A DNA stretch of 26,094 nt from DATBLE01 sp046734335 (GCA_046734335.1 JBKPRA010000037.1:1-26094); one strand, 5' to 3'; positions 15,065 through 23,321 are shown, counted from the first letter of the stretch. Numbers and translations are program-made. Notes: a model not told the origin generated them from the letters alone.

Positions 15065-16915
15065 ATGAGCGTAGAGTGGGCGAGGATCGAACGGCCCGTG
15101 GCCGACCGAGGATCGTTCCCGAATCCGTACGAGATCGAGACGCCCCCCGGCTGCGAGGGCTGGGAGGAGATGTACCCGTACTACGCGCTCTTCGACGAAC
15201 GTCGCCGCGAGGCCGACGAGCAGCGCTTCTGGTTCTGGAACTCGATGCACTTCCCGCTGCCGATGCCCGCGTTCGACGTGTTCTGCATCGACTCGCCGTA
15301 CGACGGGATCGGCTCGTGGCAGAACCGCGTCTTCGCTGTTCCGCCGGCGATGGGCATCGACTACCGCTGCGTCAACGGCTACATCTACATCTCCGGCAAC
15401 GCGGTCACCGACCCCGAGAAGATCGCCGAGCGCGCCGGGTATTTCCAGGAGCGCGCCGGCTACTACTTCCAGAACTGGAACGACCTCTACGCCAAGTGGC
15501 GGGTGAAAGTCGACGCGATGATCCGCGAGCTGACCGAGCTAGAGGTTCCCGATCTTCCCGAGTACGAGCCTCGCGAGGTCGTCTTCGAGAACGACCGCAA
15601 CCTGCGTTTCTACGACGTGCTCGACGCGTACAGCCGCACGCTGCGGCTCGGCGACCTGATGTGGCAGCACCACAGCGAGTTCCTGCTGCTCGGCTACGGG
15701 GCGTACATGACCTTCAGCGAGTTCTGCAAGGGACACCTGCCGGACATCCCCGATCAGCACATCGCGCAGATGGTCGCCGGCATCGACGTGATTCTCTGGA
15801 AGCCCGACGCCGAGCTGCGCCGGCTGGCACGCCTTGCGATCGACACCGGCGTCGACGGCGCCTTCGCCGAGGGCCGCGGGCCGGAGGAGATCGACGCGGA
15901 GCTGGCCGGAAGTGAGCCGGGCCGCGCGTGGCTGGCTGAGCTGGAGGAGGTCAAGGACCCCTGGTTCAACATGGCCACCGGCGACGGCCTCTACCACTAC
16001 TACGGCAGCTGGCTGGACGACCCGTCGATCCCGTACGCGTCGCTGATCGGCCACATCGCCGCACTGAAGGCCGGCGAGGACATCGAACGCCCGACCGAGC
16101 AGCTCGCGCGCGAGCGCGACCGGCTGGCCGAGGAGTACGGCTCGCTGCTCGAGGAGGACGCGCGCAAAGGCTTCGACGAGCTGCTCACGCTCTCCCGCAC
16201 GGTGTTCCCCTACGTCGAGGAGCACAAGTTCTTCTGCGATTACTGGTTCCTGACCCGCTGGTGGAACAAGATCCGCGAGTTCGGGGCTCTGCTCACACAG
16301 CACGGCTTCCTCGAAGAGGCAGAAGATGTCTTCCAGCTGTCGCGCCACGAGGTCAACGGTGCGCTCGACGAGCTGGTGCTGACGTGGTCGACCGGCGGCG
16401 AGCCGATCGGACCGAAGCACTGGCCGCCGATCGTCGCCCGGCGCAAGGAGATCCTCGAGCGGCTGGCCGACTGGACGCCCCCGCCGGCGCTCGGAGCGGT
16501 GCCGGAGGCCGTGACCGACCCGGCGCTCGTGATGCTCTGGGGCGTGACCACCGAGAGGGTGCAGGAGTGGGCACGGAGTGCGGAGAGCGACGGCGGGCTG
16601 ACAGGGACGGCGGCGTCCCCCGGGGTGGCCGAGGGGCCGGCGCGTGTGGTCAGGACCGTCAACGAGATCTCCGACGTCCGCGACGGCGAGATCCTCGTCT
16701 GCACGATCACGTCACCGGCGTGGGCGCCGATCTTCTCGAAGATCGAGGCAGCGGTCACCGACATCGGCGGAGTGATGTCGCACGCCGCGATCGTGTGCCG
16801 AGAGTACGGCCTGCCGGCGGTCGTCGGCACCGGGCGCGCGACGTCGACCATCCGCACGGGGCAGTTGCTCCGCGTCGACGGCTCGGCCGGCACGGTGACT
16901 ATCCTCGATGGCTGA
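15065..16915 (+). CDS. Phenylphosphate-synthase-like catalytic subunit (PEP-utilising phosphohistidine domain)
   Basis: A 616-residue protein. The C-terminal about 85 residues are the swivelling phosphohistidine domain of PEP synthase and PPDK, with GGVMSHAAIVCREYGLPAVV and catalytic His573. The first about 520 residues are aromatic-rich and helical, and lack the PEP/pyruvate TIM barrel of those enzymes, so the phosphate acceptor must be something else. This size and layout match the about 70 kDa subunit of phenylphosphate synthase (Thauera) and the CreI-type component of alkylphenol phosphate synthase, which phosphorylate a phenolic OH; rifampin phosphotransferase shares the logic. The ATP-binding partner is the next gene (8-base overlap). 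ATG 15065 has no Shine-Dalgarno sequence; GTG 15098 is an alternative start. Substrate unknown; the neighbouring aromatic operon favours a phenol or methoxyphenol. Confidence 0.8.
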   Translation: MSVEWARIERPVADRGSFPNPYEIETPPGCEGWEEMYPYYALFDERRREADEQRFWFWNSMHFPLPMPAFDVFCIDSPYDGIGSWQNRVFAVPPAMGIDYRCVNGYIYISGNAVTDPEKIAERAGYFQERAGYYFQNWNDLYAKWRVKVDAMIRELTELEVPDLPEYEPREVVFENDRNLRFYDVLDAYSRTLRLGDLMWQHHSEFLLLGYGAYMTFSEFCKGHLPDIPDQHIAQMVAGIDVILWKPDAELRRLARLAIDTGVDGAFAEGRGPEEIDAELAGSEPGRAWLAELEEVKDPWFNMATGDGLYHYYGSWLDDPSIPYASLIGHIAALKAGEDIERPTEQLARERDRLAEEYGSLLEEDARKGFDELLTLSRTVFPYVEEHKFFCDYWFLTRWWNKIREFGALLTQHGFLEEAEDVFQLSRHEVNGALDELVLTWSTGGEPIGPKHWPPIVARRKEILERLADWTPPPALGAVPEAVTDPALVMLWGVTTERVQEWARSAESDGGLTGTAASPGVAEGPARVVRTVNEISDVRDGEILVCTITSPAWAPIFSKIEAAVTDIGGVMSHAAIVCREYGLPAVVGTGRATSTIRTGQLLRVDGSAGTVTILDG

Positions 16916-17966
16916 GCTGGCGCGGGCGCTTGCCGATCTACGCGCCGCCGACGGGCAGGCGTTCGGCGGCAAGAGCTCGGCGCTGGGCGAGCTGATCGCC
17001 GCTGGGATCCCGGTGCCACCGGGGTTCGCGGTCTCGACCGTGGCCTATCGCGAGTTCGTCGCCGGCGCGGGGCTCGAGCGCATGATCGCGTCGGCGATGT
17101 CGGGCCTCGACCACGGCGACGTCGACTCGGTCGGCCAGGCCTCGCACGGGATCGGCCAAGCGATGCGGTCGGCGCCGATCCCCTCATTCGTCCGCGACGA
17201 GGTCGCACAGCGCTACGCGGAACTCGGTGAGCCGCCGGTCGCGGTGCGCTCGAGCGCGCTCGGCGAGGACAGCCAGGAGGCGACGTTCGCCGGCCAGCAG
17301 GAGACCTACCTGTGGGTGCGCGGTGCCGACCACGTCTGTGATGCGGTTCGCGACTGCTGGGTCAGCCTCTACACCCCTCCTGCGATCACGTACCGGGCGC
17401 GGCTCGGCGCTGCGGCCGGCGAGCCGGCGATGGGCGTCGCCGTCCAGCAGATGGTCGACGCCGAGGTCTCCGGAGTGATGTTCACCTGCAACCCGGTCAG
17501 CGGCGACCCCAGCATGGTCGCGATCAACGCCAGCTGGGGCCTGGGACTGGCGGTGGTCGGCGGCGAGGTCACACCCGACGACTTCCTGGTCAGCAAGGTC
17601 ACCCGTGAGGTCGTCCGCGAGCACCTGCACGCGAAGGAGGTCGAGTACGTCCCGGACGCCGGACGGGGCGGGGCGGTTCGCCGGGATGTTCCACCCGAGC
17701 GGCGCCGGCTCGCGTCCCTCGACGCGGCAGCGCTCGAGGCGCTGGTCGAGGTCGGCCGCCGCGTGGAGCGCCATTTCGGCTCGCCGCAGGACGTCGAGTG
17801 GTCGATCGCCAGAGACGGCGAGCTGCCGTCGAGCCTGTTCGTCCTCCAGTCACGGCCGGTCACGGCCGGCACGAAACGAACGGAGTCGCCCAAGGCGGCC
17901 TCGGCGATGTCGCTGCTGATGAGCACGTTCGGCGCCGAGGCTCGAGATCCAGAAGGCACAGGCTGA
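16908..17966 (+). CDS. ATP-grasp (PEP synthase N-domain-like) subunit of the phenol-type dikinase
   Basis: A 352-residue protein made only of the ATP-binding domain of PEP synthase/PPDK. Markers are GGKSSALGELIAAGIPVPPG (20-39), VRSSALGEDSQEATFAGQQE (113-132, Arg114), SGVMFTCNPVSGD (188-200) and the terminal VLQSRPVT. It lacks the phosphohistidine and PEP domains, which are supplied by the preceding gene. It should use ATP to place a phosphate on His573 of the partner, giving AMP and Pi. The about 38 kDa size matches the smaller subunit of phenylphosphate synthase. ATG 16908 overlaps the partner stop by 8 bases (ATGGCTGA), so the two are made together. Both parts of the two-component enzyme are present and look intact; no third, accessory subunit of the Thauera type is seen nearby. 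Confidence 0.85.
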   Translation: MAELARALADLRAADGQAFGGKSSALGELIAAGIPVPPGFAVSTVAYREFVAGAGLERMIASAMSGLDHGDVDSVGQASHGIGQAMRSAPIPSFVRDEVAQRYAELGEPPVAVRSSALGEDSQEATFAGQQETYLWVRGADHVCDAVRDCWVSLYTPPAITYRARLGAAAGEPAMGVAVQQMVDAEVSGVMFTCNPVSGDPSMVAINASWGLGLAVVGGEVTPDDFLVSKVTREVVREHLHAKEVEYVPDAGRGGAVRRDVPPERRRLASLDAAALEALVEVGRRVERHFGSPQDVEWSIARDGELPSSLFVLQSRPVTAGTKRTESPKAASAMSLLMSTFGAEARDPEGTG

Positions 17967-17980
17967 AGCCTCTCCCTTCT
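17951..17980. terminator. Two-part hairpin between convergent genes
   Basis: AGAAGG (17951-17956) pairs with CCTTCT (17975-17980), and inside it AGGCT (17960-17964) pairs with AGCCT (17967-17971). The structure covers the stops of the dikinase gene and the convergent dehydrogenase gene, so it may end transcription from both directions. Confidence 0.5.
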
Positions 17981-18713
17981 AGTCCGTTCCGGCCAGCTCC
18001 GTCAGCAGCTCCGCCGAGGCGTGTGCGATCCGCGGCTCCACTCCGAGCTCGACCAGGAGCTGGGAAGCGGCCTCCATCTCGTCGACGCGCCTCGCGGCAT
18101 GAACCTGGCTCCCTTCGAGCAGCCGGTCGAGCAGCGGCCGGCCGATCACCTCGGCGATCTCGTCTGCCAGCCAGTCGGCATGGCCGGCCTCCGCCGCCGC
18201 GCGCATGCTTTCCACCGCCGATGCGGCCAGGCCTTTCATGAACACCGAGCGGACGAGCTTCATGGCGGCGGCGTCACCTGCCTGCTCGGACACGACCTGG
18301 ACGGGCATCCCGAGCGCGCCGAGCGCCTCCGCGAACGCCTGCGCGCCCGGGCCGGAGGTGAGCGCGCGCGTGCCAATTCCCTTCGCCGGCACCGGGCCGA
18401 GCAGTGCGACGTCTGCGAAGCGCTCGCCGACCAACTCGGCAAGCTCGCGCTTGAGTGCGGGCGCACCCGTATTCAAGTCGGCGTAGACGGCACCCGCGGC
18501 GAGAGCCGGAAGAGCGTCGCGGGCCACCTCGCGCGCGACCGCCGCCGCGTTGATGCTGAGCACGACGTCGGCCCCGTCGACCGCTGCTGCCGAGCCCGAC
18601 GTGCTCTCCGGTACGACCGGGTCATAGCCGCGAACCTCGGCTCCGGCCGCGCGCAGGTCGGAAGCCAGCCGGCCGCCGGCCTCGCCGAGGCCGAGAACCG
18701 CGAAAACCGTTAC
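17979..18713 (-). CDS. NAD(P)-dependent 6PGDH/beta-hydroxyacid dehydrogenase-like protein, non-canonical GTA start
   Basis: Read from codon GTA 18713 this is a 244-residue protein. It has an N-terminal Rossmann fold (VTVFAVLGLGEAGGRLA, glycines at 8, 10 and 13) and a C-terminal helical domain of the DUF1932 type (DAAAMKLVRSVFMKGL contains the likely catalytic lysine). The family reduces or oxidises beta-hydroxyacids or related compounds. No ATG, GTG or TTG occurs between the in-frame upstream stop and the Rossmann motif. The first standard start is the GTG at 18563, which would delete the cofactor site and leave 194 residues. AAGGGAG (18725-18719) sits 5 bases before the GTA, just where a GTG would be expected. 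It is the last gene of the Cox-type operon, with its ribosome binding site on the coxM stop. Substrate unknown. Confidence 0.7.
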   Translation of the reverse strand, partial: VTVFAVLGLGEAGGRLASDLRAAGAEVRGYDPVVPESTSGSAAAVDGADVVLSINAAAVAREVARDALPALAAGAVYADLNTGAPALKRELAELVGERFADVALLGPVPAKGIGTRALTSGPGAQAFAEALGALGMPVQVVSEQAGDAAAMKLVRSVFMKGLAASAVESMRAAAEAGHADWLADEIAEVIGRPLLDRLLEGSQVHAARRVDEMEAASQLLVELGVEPRIAHASAELLTELAGTD

Positions 18714-18723
18714 TTGGACTCCC

Positions 18724-19530
18724 TTAGATCTGCTCGAGCGCCTGCCGGGTCAGCACCTGGGCGAGGTGCGCGCGGTACTCGGCGCTGCCGGCGACGTCGC
18801 TGGGCGGCTCCGTGCCCTCGGCGGCGTGGGTGGCCGCATCGGCGGGAGACGCGCCGCCGGCGACGGCCTGCTCCACGGCCCGGGCGCGGATCGGCGTCGG
18901 CCCCATTCCCGCGAGCCCGACGTGCACGTCACCGTTCAGGCGCGCAGCGGCGACCGCGACCGTTGCCCAGTCCTGCTGGCGCCGAACGTGCTTGAGGTAG
19001 CGGCCGCCCTCGACCTTCGGAACCCGGATCTCGGTGAGCAGCTCCTGCGGGCCCAGTGCCGTCTCGAACGGGCCGGTGAAGAAGTCGGCGGCGGCGATCG
19101 TCCGCTCGCCGTCGGGGCCGTGCGCGACGAAGTCGGCGTCGAGGGTGAGCAGGATCGTGGCCAGGTCTGAGGCGGGATCAGAGTGTGCGACCGCGCCGCC
19201 GATCGTCCCTCGGTGCCGGACCTGGGGGTCACCGACGTTCCCGGCGGTGCGGGCCAGGAGGCCACAGCCCTGGGCCAGCACAGGATCGAGCGCCAGATCG
19301 GCGTGCCGGCTGAGCGCGCCGATCGCGATCCGGTCGCCGTTCTCGCGCACGTAGCGGAGGTCGTCGAGGCGGCCGATGTCGACCAGCAGCGACGGCCGCG
19401 CGAAGCGAAGCTTGAGCAGCGGGAGCAAGGAGTGGCCACCGGCCAAGATCTTCGCGTCGTCGCGCCCGAGCAACTCGATCGCTTCGTCGACCGAGGCGGC
19501 GCGCGCGTAGTCGAAGCCGACGGGGATCAT
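18724..19530 (-). CDS. CoxM-type FAD-binding subunit of a molybdenum hydroxylase
   Basis: A 268-residue medium subunit of the xanthine oxidase/CO dehydrogenase family. It binds FAD and passes electrons from the iron-sulfur subunit to the final acceptor. The FAD pyrophosphate loops are AGGHSLLPLLKLR (30-42) and TIGGAVAHSDPASD (109-122), followed by the CO_deh_flav_C region ending near QEL..EIRVP and KHVRRQQDWA. It is slightly shorter than the usual about 285 residues. ATG 19530 overlaps the coxS stop as ATGA, so it is translated with it. It forms one enzyme with CoxS and CoxL; all three are intact. Confidence 0.9.
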   Translation of the reverse strand: MIPVGFDYARAASVDEAIELLGRDDAKILAGGHSLLPLLKLRFARPSLLVDIGRLDDLRYVRENGDRIAIGALSRHADLALDPVLAQGCGLLARTAGNVGDPQVRHRGTIGGAVAHSDPASDLATILLTLDADFVAHGPDGERTIAAADFFTGPFETALGPQELLTEIRVPKVEGGRYLKHVRRQQDWATVAVAAARLNGDVHVGLAGMGPTPIRARAVEQAVAGGASPADAATHAAEGTEPPSDVAGSAEYRAHLAQVLTRQALEQI

Positions 19531-19988
19531 GCGCCGGCCTTCGCCGCCGCCTGTACGGCCTTGAGGATGTTGTGGTAGCCGGTGCAGCGGCAGAGGTTGC
19601 CCTCGAGCCCGAGGCGGATCTCTTCCTCCGACGGGTTCGGATTTTTCTTCAGGAGCGAGACCGAAGCCATGACGAAGCCGGGGGTGCAGTAGCCGCACTG
19701 GAGCCCGTGGTTTTCGTGGAACGCCTGCTGGACGGGATGCAGCTCTCCGTCTCCGGCCAGGCCTTCGATCGTCGTCACCTCGCAGCCGTCCGCCTGGACC
19801 CCGAGCACGGTGCAGGACTTCACCGATTCGCCGTCGAGCAGCACCGTGCACGCGCCACACGAGGTCGTGTCGCACCCGACGTTGGTCCCCTTCAGTCCCA
19901 GGTGCTCGCGCAGGAAGTACACGAGCAGCATGCGCGGCTCGATGTCTGCGTCCTGCTTGGTGCCGTTGACCGTGATCGAGACCTTCAC
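19527..19988 (-). CDS. CoxS-type [2Fe-2S] subunit of a molybdenum hydroxylase
   Basis: A 153-residue small subunit with both iron-sulfur sites. The plant-ferredoxin-type cluster uses Cys39, Cys44, Cys47 and Cys59 (CDTTSCGAC). The helical-domain cluster uses Cys98, Cys101, Cys133 and Cys135 (CGYC, LCRCTGY). It relays electrons from the molybdenum centre in CoxL to FAD in CoxM. The start is GTG 19988, with AGGAGG 7 bases upstream, overlapping the coxL stop as GTGA. Spacing, length and cysteine pattern are all normal for the family. Confidence 0.93.
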   Translation of the reverse strand: MKVSITVNGTKQDADIEPRMLLVYFLREHLGLKGTNVGCDTTSCGACTVLLDGESVKSCTVLGVQADGCEVTTIEGLAGDGELHPVQQAFHENHGLQCGYCTPGFVMASVSLLKKNPNPSEEEIRLGLEGNLCRCTGYHNILKAVQAAAKAGA

Positions 19989-22255
19989 GCCTTCGCCTCC
20001 TGGATCGCGCGCCACACGTTCTCGCCGTTTGCCGGCATGTCCACGTGCTTTACGCCGAACGGCGCGAGCGCGTCGACGACGGCGTTGTAGACGGCCGGCG
20101 TCGAGCCGATCGTGCCCGACTCGCCGATCCCCTTCGCCCCGAGCGGGTTCGCGGGGGTCGGGGTCTCCATCTCGACCGTCTCCCACGACGGGAGCTCGGC
20201 GGCCGATGGGAATGCGTACGAGACGAGGTTGCCCGTCATCGGCGATCCGTCCTCGCCGTATGTGAAGTGCTCGTAGAGCGCCTGCGCGACCCCGATCCCG
20301 ACGCCGCCGTGGACCTGGCCCTCCGCGAGCATCGGATTGACGATCGTGCCGGCGTCGTCGACGCAGACCATCCGCTGGAGCTCGACGAGCCCGGTCTCGG
20401 TGTCCACCTCGACGACGGCGACGTGCGTCCCGAACGGGAAGGTCGGGATCCCTTTGAACTCGTTCGCCGCCGTCAGCTCCTCGAGCCTGCCGTCGCTTTC
20501 CGCGCGGGAGGCCAGCTCCTCCCACGACAGTGACGGGTCGGGCGTGCCGGCGACGTGAAAGCGGCCGAGCCCCTTGTCGAGGACGACGTCCTGCGGGTTG
20601 GCCTCGAGATAGTCGGCGACGAGTTGCTGCGCCTGCTCCACGACGGTTTCCGCGGCTGCGGCCGAAGCGGTGCCGCCGATCTGAAGCGACTTCGAGCCGT
20701 AGGTGCCCGTGCCGGAAGCGATCTCGTCGGTGTCGCCCTTGTGCACCGTGACTTTCTCGAGCGGCAGCCCGAGCCGGTCGGCGACGACCATCGCGAAGCT
20801 CGTCTCGTGCCCCTGACCGTGCGAGAACGAGCCCGTCCGGACGATCGCCTCGCCCGCCGCGGTGACCTCGACCTCCCCGAGCTCGCCTTCGCCGAGCGGG
20901 TTCGTGATCTCGACGTACGAGGAGAGACCGATTCCCAGCTGCTTCGTCGCCTTCTCGTCGCGGCGCCGCCTCTGCTCGGCGCGCAGTTCCTCGTAGCCGG
21001 CCGAGCGCAACGCGAGGTCGAGCGCGCCGGTGTAGTCGCCGGAGTCGTAGTTCGCTCCCGAGGCGGTCTTGTGCGGGAACTCGCCGATGTAGTTCTTCCG
21101 CCGCACCTCGGCAGGGTCCATGCCGATCTCGGCAGCGAACCGGTCGATCGCGCACTCGATCACCTGGATCGCCTCCGGTCGGCCTGCGCCCCGGAAGGCG
21201 GCGATCTGCGTGGTGTTCGTGACCACCGTCGTCCCCTCGGCCTCGAGCCGGGGGATGTCGTACACGCCGCTCGACATCAGCGTGGTCAGGCCCGCGAGGA
21301 TGGCGCCGAGCGTCGGGTAGGCGCCGCAGTCGGCGAGAATGTCGAGCTTGTAGGCGAGCACCTTGCCGTCATTGGTCCCGCCGATCGTGAAGCCGAGCCG
21401 CATTGCGCGTCCGTGCGGCAGCGCGAGCATGCTCTCGCTGCGCGTCTCGGTCCAGCGCACCGGCCGGCCGAGCTCGCGCGCCAGCCACGCAACGGCGATC
21501 TCCTCGGTCAGGCCGCTGGAGGAGACGATCTTCGCCCCGAAGCCGCCGCCCACGTCCGGCGCGATCACGCGCACCTCCGACGCCTCCAGGCCGAGCATGC
21601 CCGCGATCGCGTCCCGATCCTGGTGCGGGGTCTGGGTGCTCAGCCAGACGGTCAGCCTGCCGTCCTCGAACTGCGCGGCGGTCGAGCGTGGCTCGAGCGG
21701 GCACGGCGCCATCCGCTGGCTGACGAGCGTGTCGGAAACGGTCACGTCGCAGCCCTCGAAGAGATCGTCCGCGTTCGCTGCGGGCGGCTGCGTCCGTGCG
21801 ACGATGTTCGTCCCGGCGCCCGGGAAGAGCAGCGTCTCGTCCTTGAAAGCCTCCTCCGGGTCGACCACCACCGGCAGCGGGTCGTAGTCGACCATGACCA
21901 GCTCGGCGGCGTCGACACCGGTCGCGCGGTCGTCGCTGACGACGATTGCGAGGATCTCGCCGACGAAGCGGACGACGTCCTTCGCCACCACCGGCCGGCC
22001 CGTGTCCGGATGGAAGCCGAATGGAGGCGGCCCGAACGCCGCCAGGTCGACGTCGTCCGCGGTCAGGACCCGTACACCGGGGAGTTCCTCGGCCGCGCTC
22101 GTGTCGATCCCGTTGATCTTCGCGTGGGCGAGCAGCGACCGGACGAAGGTGATGGAGGCGGCACCCTCGAGCGCCAGGTTCTCGACGTACGTGCCGCGGC
22201 CGCGGAGGAAGCGATCGTCCTCGGTCCGTAGGACCCGATTGCCGAGGATGCTCAC
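19985..22255 (-). CDS. CoxL-type molybdopterin large subunit (form II/uncharacterised hydroxylase)
   Basis: A 756-residue large subunit of the xanthine dehydrogenase/CO dehydrogenase family. Molybdopterin and active-site landmarks are GGGFGAK (236-242), AFRGAGR (353-359), GQGHE (480-484) and the catalytic Glu712 (GAKGIGESG). True aerobic CO dehydrogenase (form I) has AYXCSFR in the active-site loop. Here the loop is of the AYRGAGR form II type with Tyr replaced by Phe, so CO oxidation should not be assumed. Aldehydes, N-heterocycles or aromatic acyl-CoA compounds are family alternatives. The start is GTG 22255, 7 bases after a TAGGCT box, so the mRNA is probably leaderless. It heads the operon coxL-coxS-coxM-dehydrogenase. 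Confidence 0.92.
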   Translation of the reverse strand: MSILGNRVLRTEDDRFLRGRGTYVENLALEGAASITFVRSLLAHAKINGIDTSAAEELPGVRVLTADDVDLAAFGPPPFGFHPDTGRPVVAKDVVRFVGEILAIVVSDDRATGVDAAELVMVDYDPLPVVVDPEEAFKDETLLFPGAGTNIVARTQPPAANADDLFEGCDVTVSDTLVSQRMAPCPLEPRSTAAQFEDGRLTVWLSTQTPHQDRDAIAGMLGLEASEVRVIAPDVGGGFGAKIVSSSGLTEEIAVAWLARELGRPVRWTETRSESMLALPHGRAMRLGFTIGGTNDGKVLAYKLDILADCGAYPTLGAILAGLTTLMSSGVYDIPRLEAEGTTVVTNTTQIAAFRGAGRPEAIQVIECAIDRFAAEIGMDPAEVRRKNYIGEFPHKTASGANYDSGDYTGALDLALRSAGYEELRAEQRRRRDEKATKQLGIGLSSYVEITNPLGEGELGEVEVTAAGEAIVRTGSFSHGQGHETSFAMVVADRLGLPLEKVTVHKGDTDEIASGTGTYGSKSLQIGGTASAAAAETVVEQAQQLVADYLEANPQDVVLDKGLGRFHVAGTPDPSLSWEELASRAESDGRLEELTAANEFKGIPTFPFGTHVAVVEVDTETGLVELQRMVCVDDAGTIVNPMLAEGQVHGGVGIGVAQALYEHFTYGEDGSPMTGNLVSYAFPSAAELPSWETVEMETPTPANPLGAKGIGESGTIGSTPAVYNAVVDALAPFGVKHVDMPANGENVWRAIQEAKA

Positions 22256-22262
22256 GGGCGCC

Positions 22263-22292
22263 AGCCTATAACCGCAGCGGCCCGTGAGTCGA
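22263..22292 (-). promoter_or_regulatory. Candidate promoter of the coxLSM operon
   Basis: On the minus strand TCGACT (22292-22287) and TAGGCT (22268-22263) are 18 bases apart, and GTG follows 7 bases later. This fits an actinobacterial housekeeping promoter giving a leaderless transcript. Confidence 0.4.
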
Positions 22293-22294
22293 GA

Positions 22295-22304
22295 CGAACG
22301 TTCG
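22295..22304. promoter_or_regulatory. Palindrome CGAACGTTCG upstream of the cox promoter
   Basis: A perfect 10-base palindrome directly upstream of the candidate -35, with a further CGAAC at 22311-22315. It may be an operator for the cox operon. No regulator gene is visible nearby, so this rests on position and symmetry only. Confidence 0.3.
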
Positions 22305-22323
22305 GATAGTCGAACACGGCTCG

Positions 22324-23307
22324 TCAGCCCAGCTCGCGGGTGAAGTCGGCAAGCTGGTCCTCGGCGTGCGCCGTCGGCAGGTCGTGGCCCGAGTAGGAGA
22401 AGACGGCAATCTCCTTCTCGGCCTCGATTGCGTTGTAGGCGGCGAAGACCGTCGACGGCGGCGTGATCGGGTCGCGCAGGCCGACGCCGACGAAGGTCCT
22501 GGCCGTGATGCGCGGCGCGAGCACGGCGCAGTCGACGTGGGACAGCGTGTGTCGGGCAGCTGCCTCGAGCTCCGGGTGGACGGCCAGGTAGGCGACCAGC
22601 TCGGTGTAGGGCGGTTCGAGTGCGACGTCCAGGGCGCGCCCGATGTCGCACAAGAACGGGACGTCCGCGTGGCAGAGCCGTACGGCCTGCGGCACCAGTG
22701 CGGCAACGGCGAGCGCGAGGGCGCCGCCCTGGCTCCTGCCGGCGACGGCGATTCGGTCAGCGTCGACTCCCGGCAGCGCAGCTGCCGTCTCGATGGCGCG
22801 GACCGCGTCGACGTAGAGCCGGCGGTAGTAGTACGTCCGCGGGTCCGCGAGCCCCCTCGTCATCACGCCGGGATGCTCCGACCCGGAGCTGCCGCCGTCC
22901 GGGTCGGGCGTGTCGCCCGCCGACCAGGTTCCGCCCTGAGCTCGCGTGTCCATCACGAACGTGGCGTACCCGCAGGCCGGGTAGAGAGCGTGCGATGCGG
23001 GGAGATCGCGGCCGCCGCCGTAGCCGATGAACGTCACCCGGCAGGGAAGCCGCTCCGAGGCCGTGCCGGCAGGCCGTATGTACCAGGCCTTCACGGAGTC
23101 GCCGCCGGCGCCGGCGAACGTGACGTCGGCGACCTCGAGCTCACGGTAGGCGTCCGTACGGTACGGCTCGAGCCGAGGCTCGAAGCTGCGTGCCCGCGCC
23201 TCGTCGATGGCCTCCGTCCAGAACCGGTCCAGATCGTCGGGGGCGGTCGTCTTCGACCGGTGGGCCCGGAGCTCGTCCAGGGGCAGGTCGAAGAGAGGCA
23301 GCGCCAT
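22324..23307 (-). CDS. CE7-family esterase (acetyl xylan esterase/cephalosporin-C deacetylase-like)
   Basis: A 327-residue alpha/beta hydrolase with the size and start (MALPLFDLPLDELRAH) of the CE7 acetyl xylan esterase family. The triad is Ser192 (GRSQGG), Asp279 (GLRDPITPPS) and His308 (YSGHDLP). Two family motifs are altered: the usual RGQG reads RAQGG (122-126), and the usual GHE near the end is GHD. CE7 enzymes remove acetyl groups from small substrates and xylo-oligomers. No signal peptide is seen, so it should be cytoplasmic. The start is ATG 23307. A GCGACA...TAGGAT promoter candidate lies upstream. It stands between the cox operon and a divergent DUF1348 gene and is probably its own unit. 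Confidence 0.85.
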   Translation of the reverse strand: MALPLFDLPLDELRAHRSKTTAPDDLDRFWTEAIDEARARSFEPRLEPYRTDAYRELEVADVTFAGAGGDSVKAWYIRPAGTASERLPCRVTFIGYGGGRDLPASHALYPACGYATFVMDTRAQGGTWSAGDTPDPDGGSSGSEHPGVMTRGLADPRTYYYRRLYVDAVRAIETAAALPGVDADRIAVAGRSQGGALALAVAALVPQAVRLCHADVPFLCDIGRALDVALEPPYTELVAYLAVHPELEAAARHTLSHVDCAVLAPRITARTFVGVGLRDPITPPSTVFAAYNAIEAEKEIAVFSYSGHDLPTAHAEDQLADFTRELG

Positions 23308-23321
23308 CGGTCCGGCGCGCG

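Noticed and set aside
15065..17966. A split phosphoenolpyruvate synthase or pyruvate phosphate dikinase
   Set aside because: The C-terminal PEP/pyruvate-binding barrel of those enzymes is absent from both subunits, and the 616-residue protein ends with the phosphohistidine domain.
19985..22255. Carbon monoxide dehydrogenase
   Set aside because: The active-site loop is AFRGAGR, not the AYXCSFR of true aerobic CO dehydrogenases, so CO oxidation is not supported.
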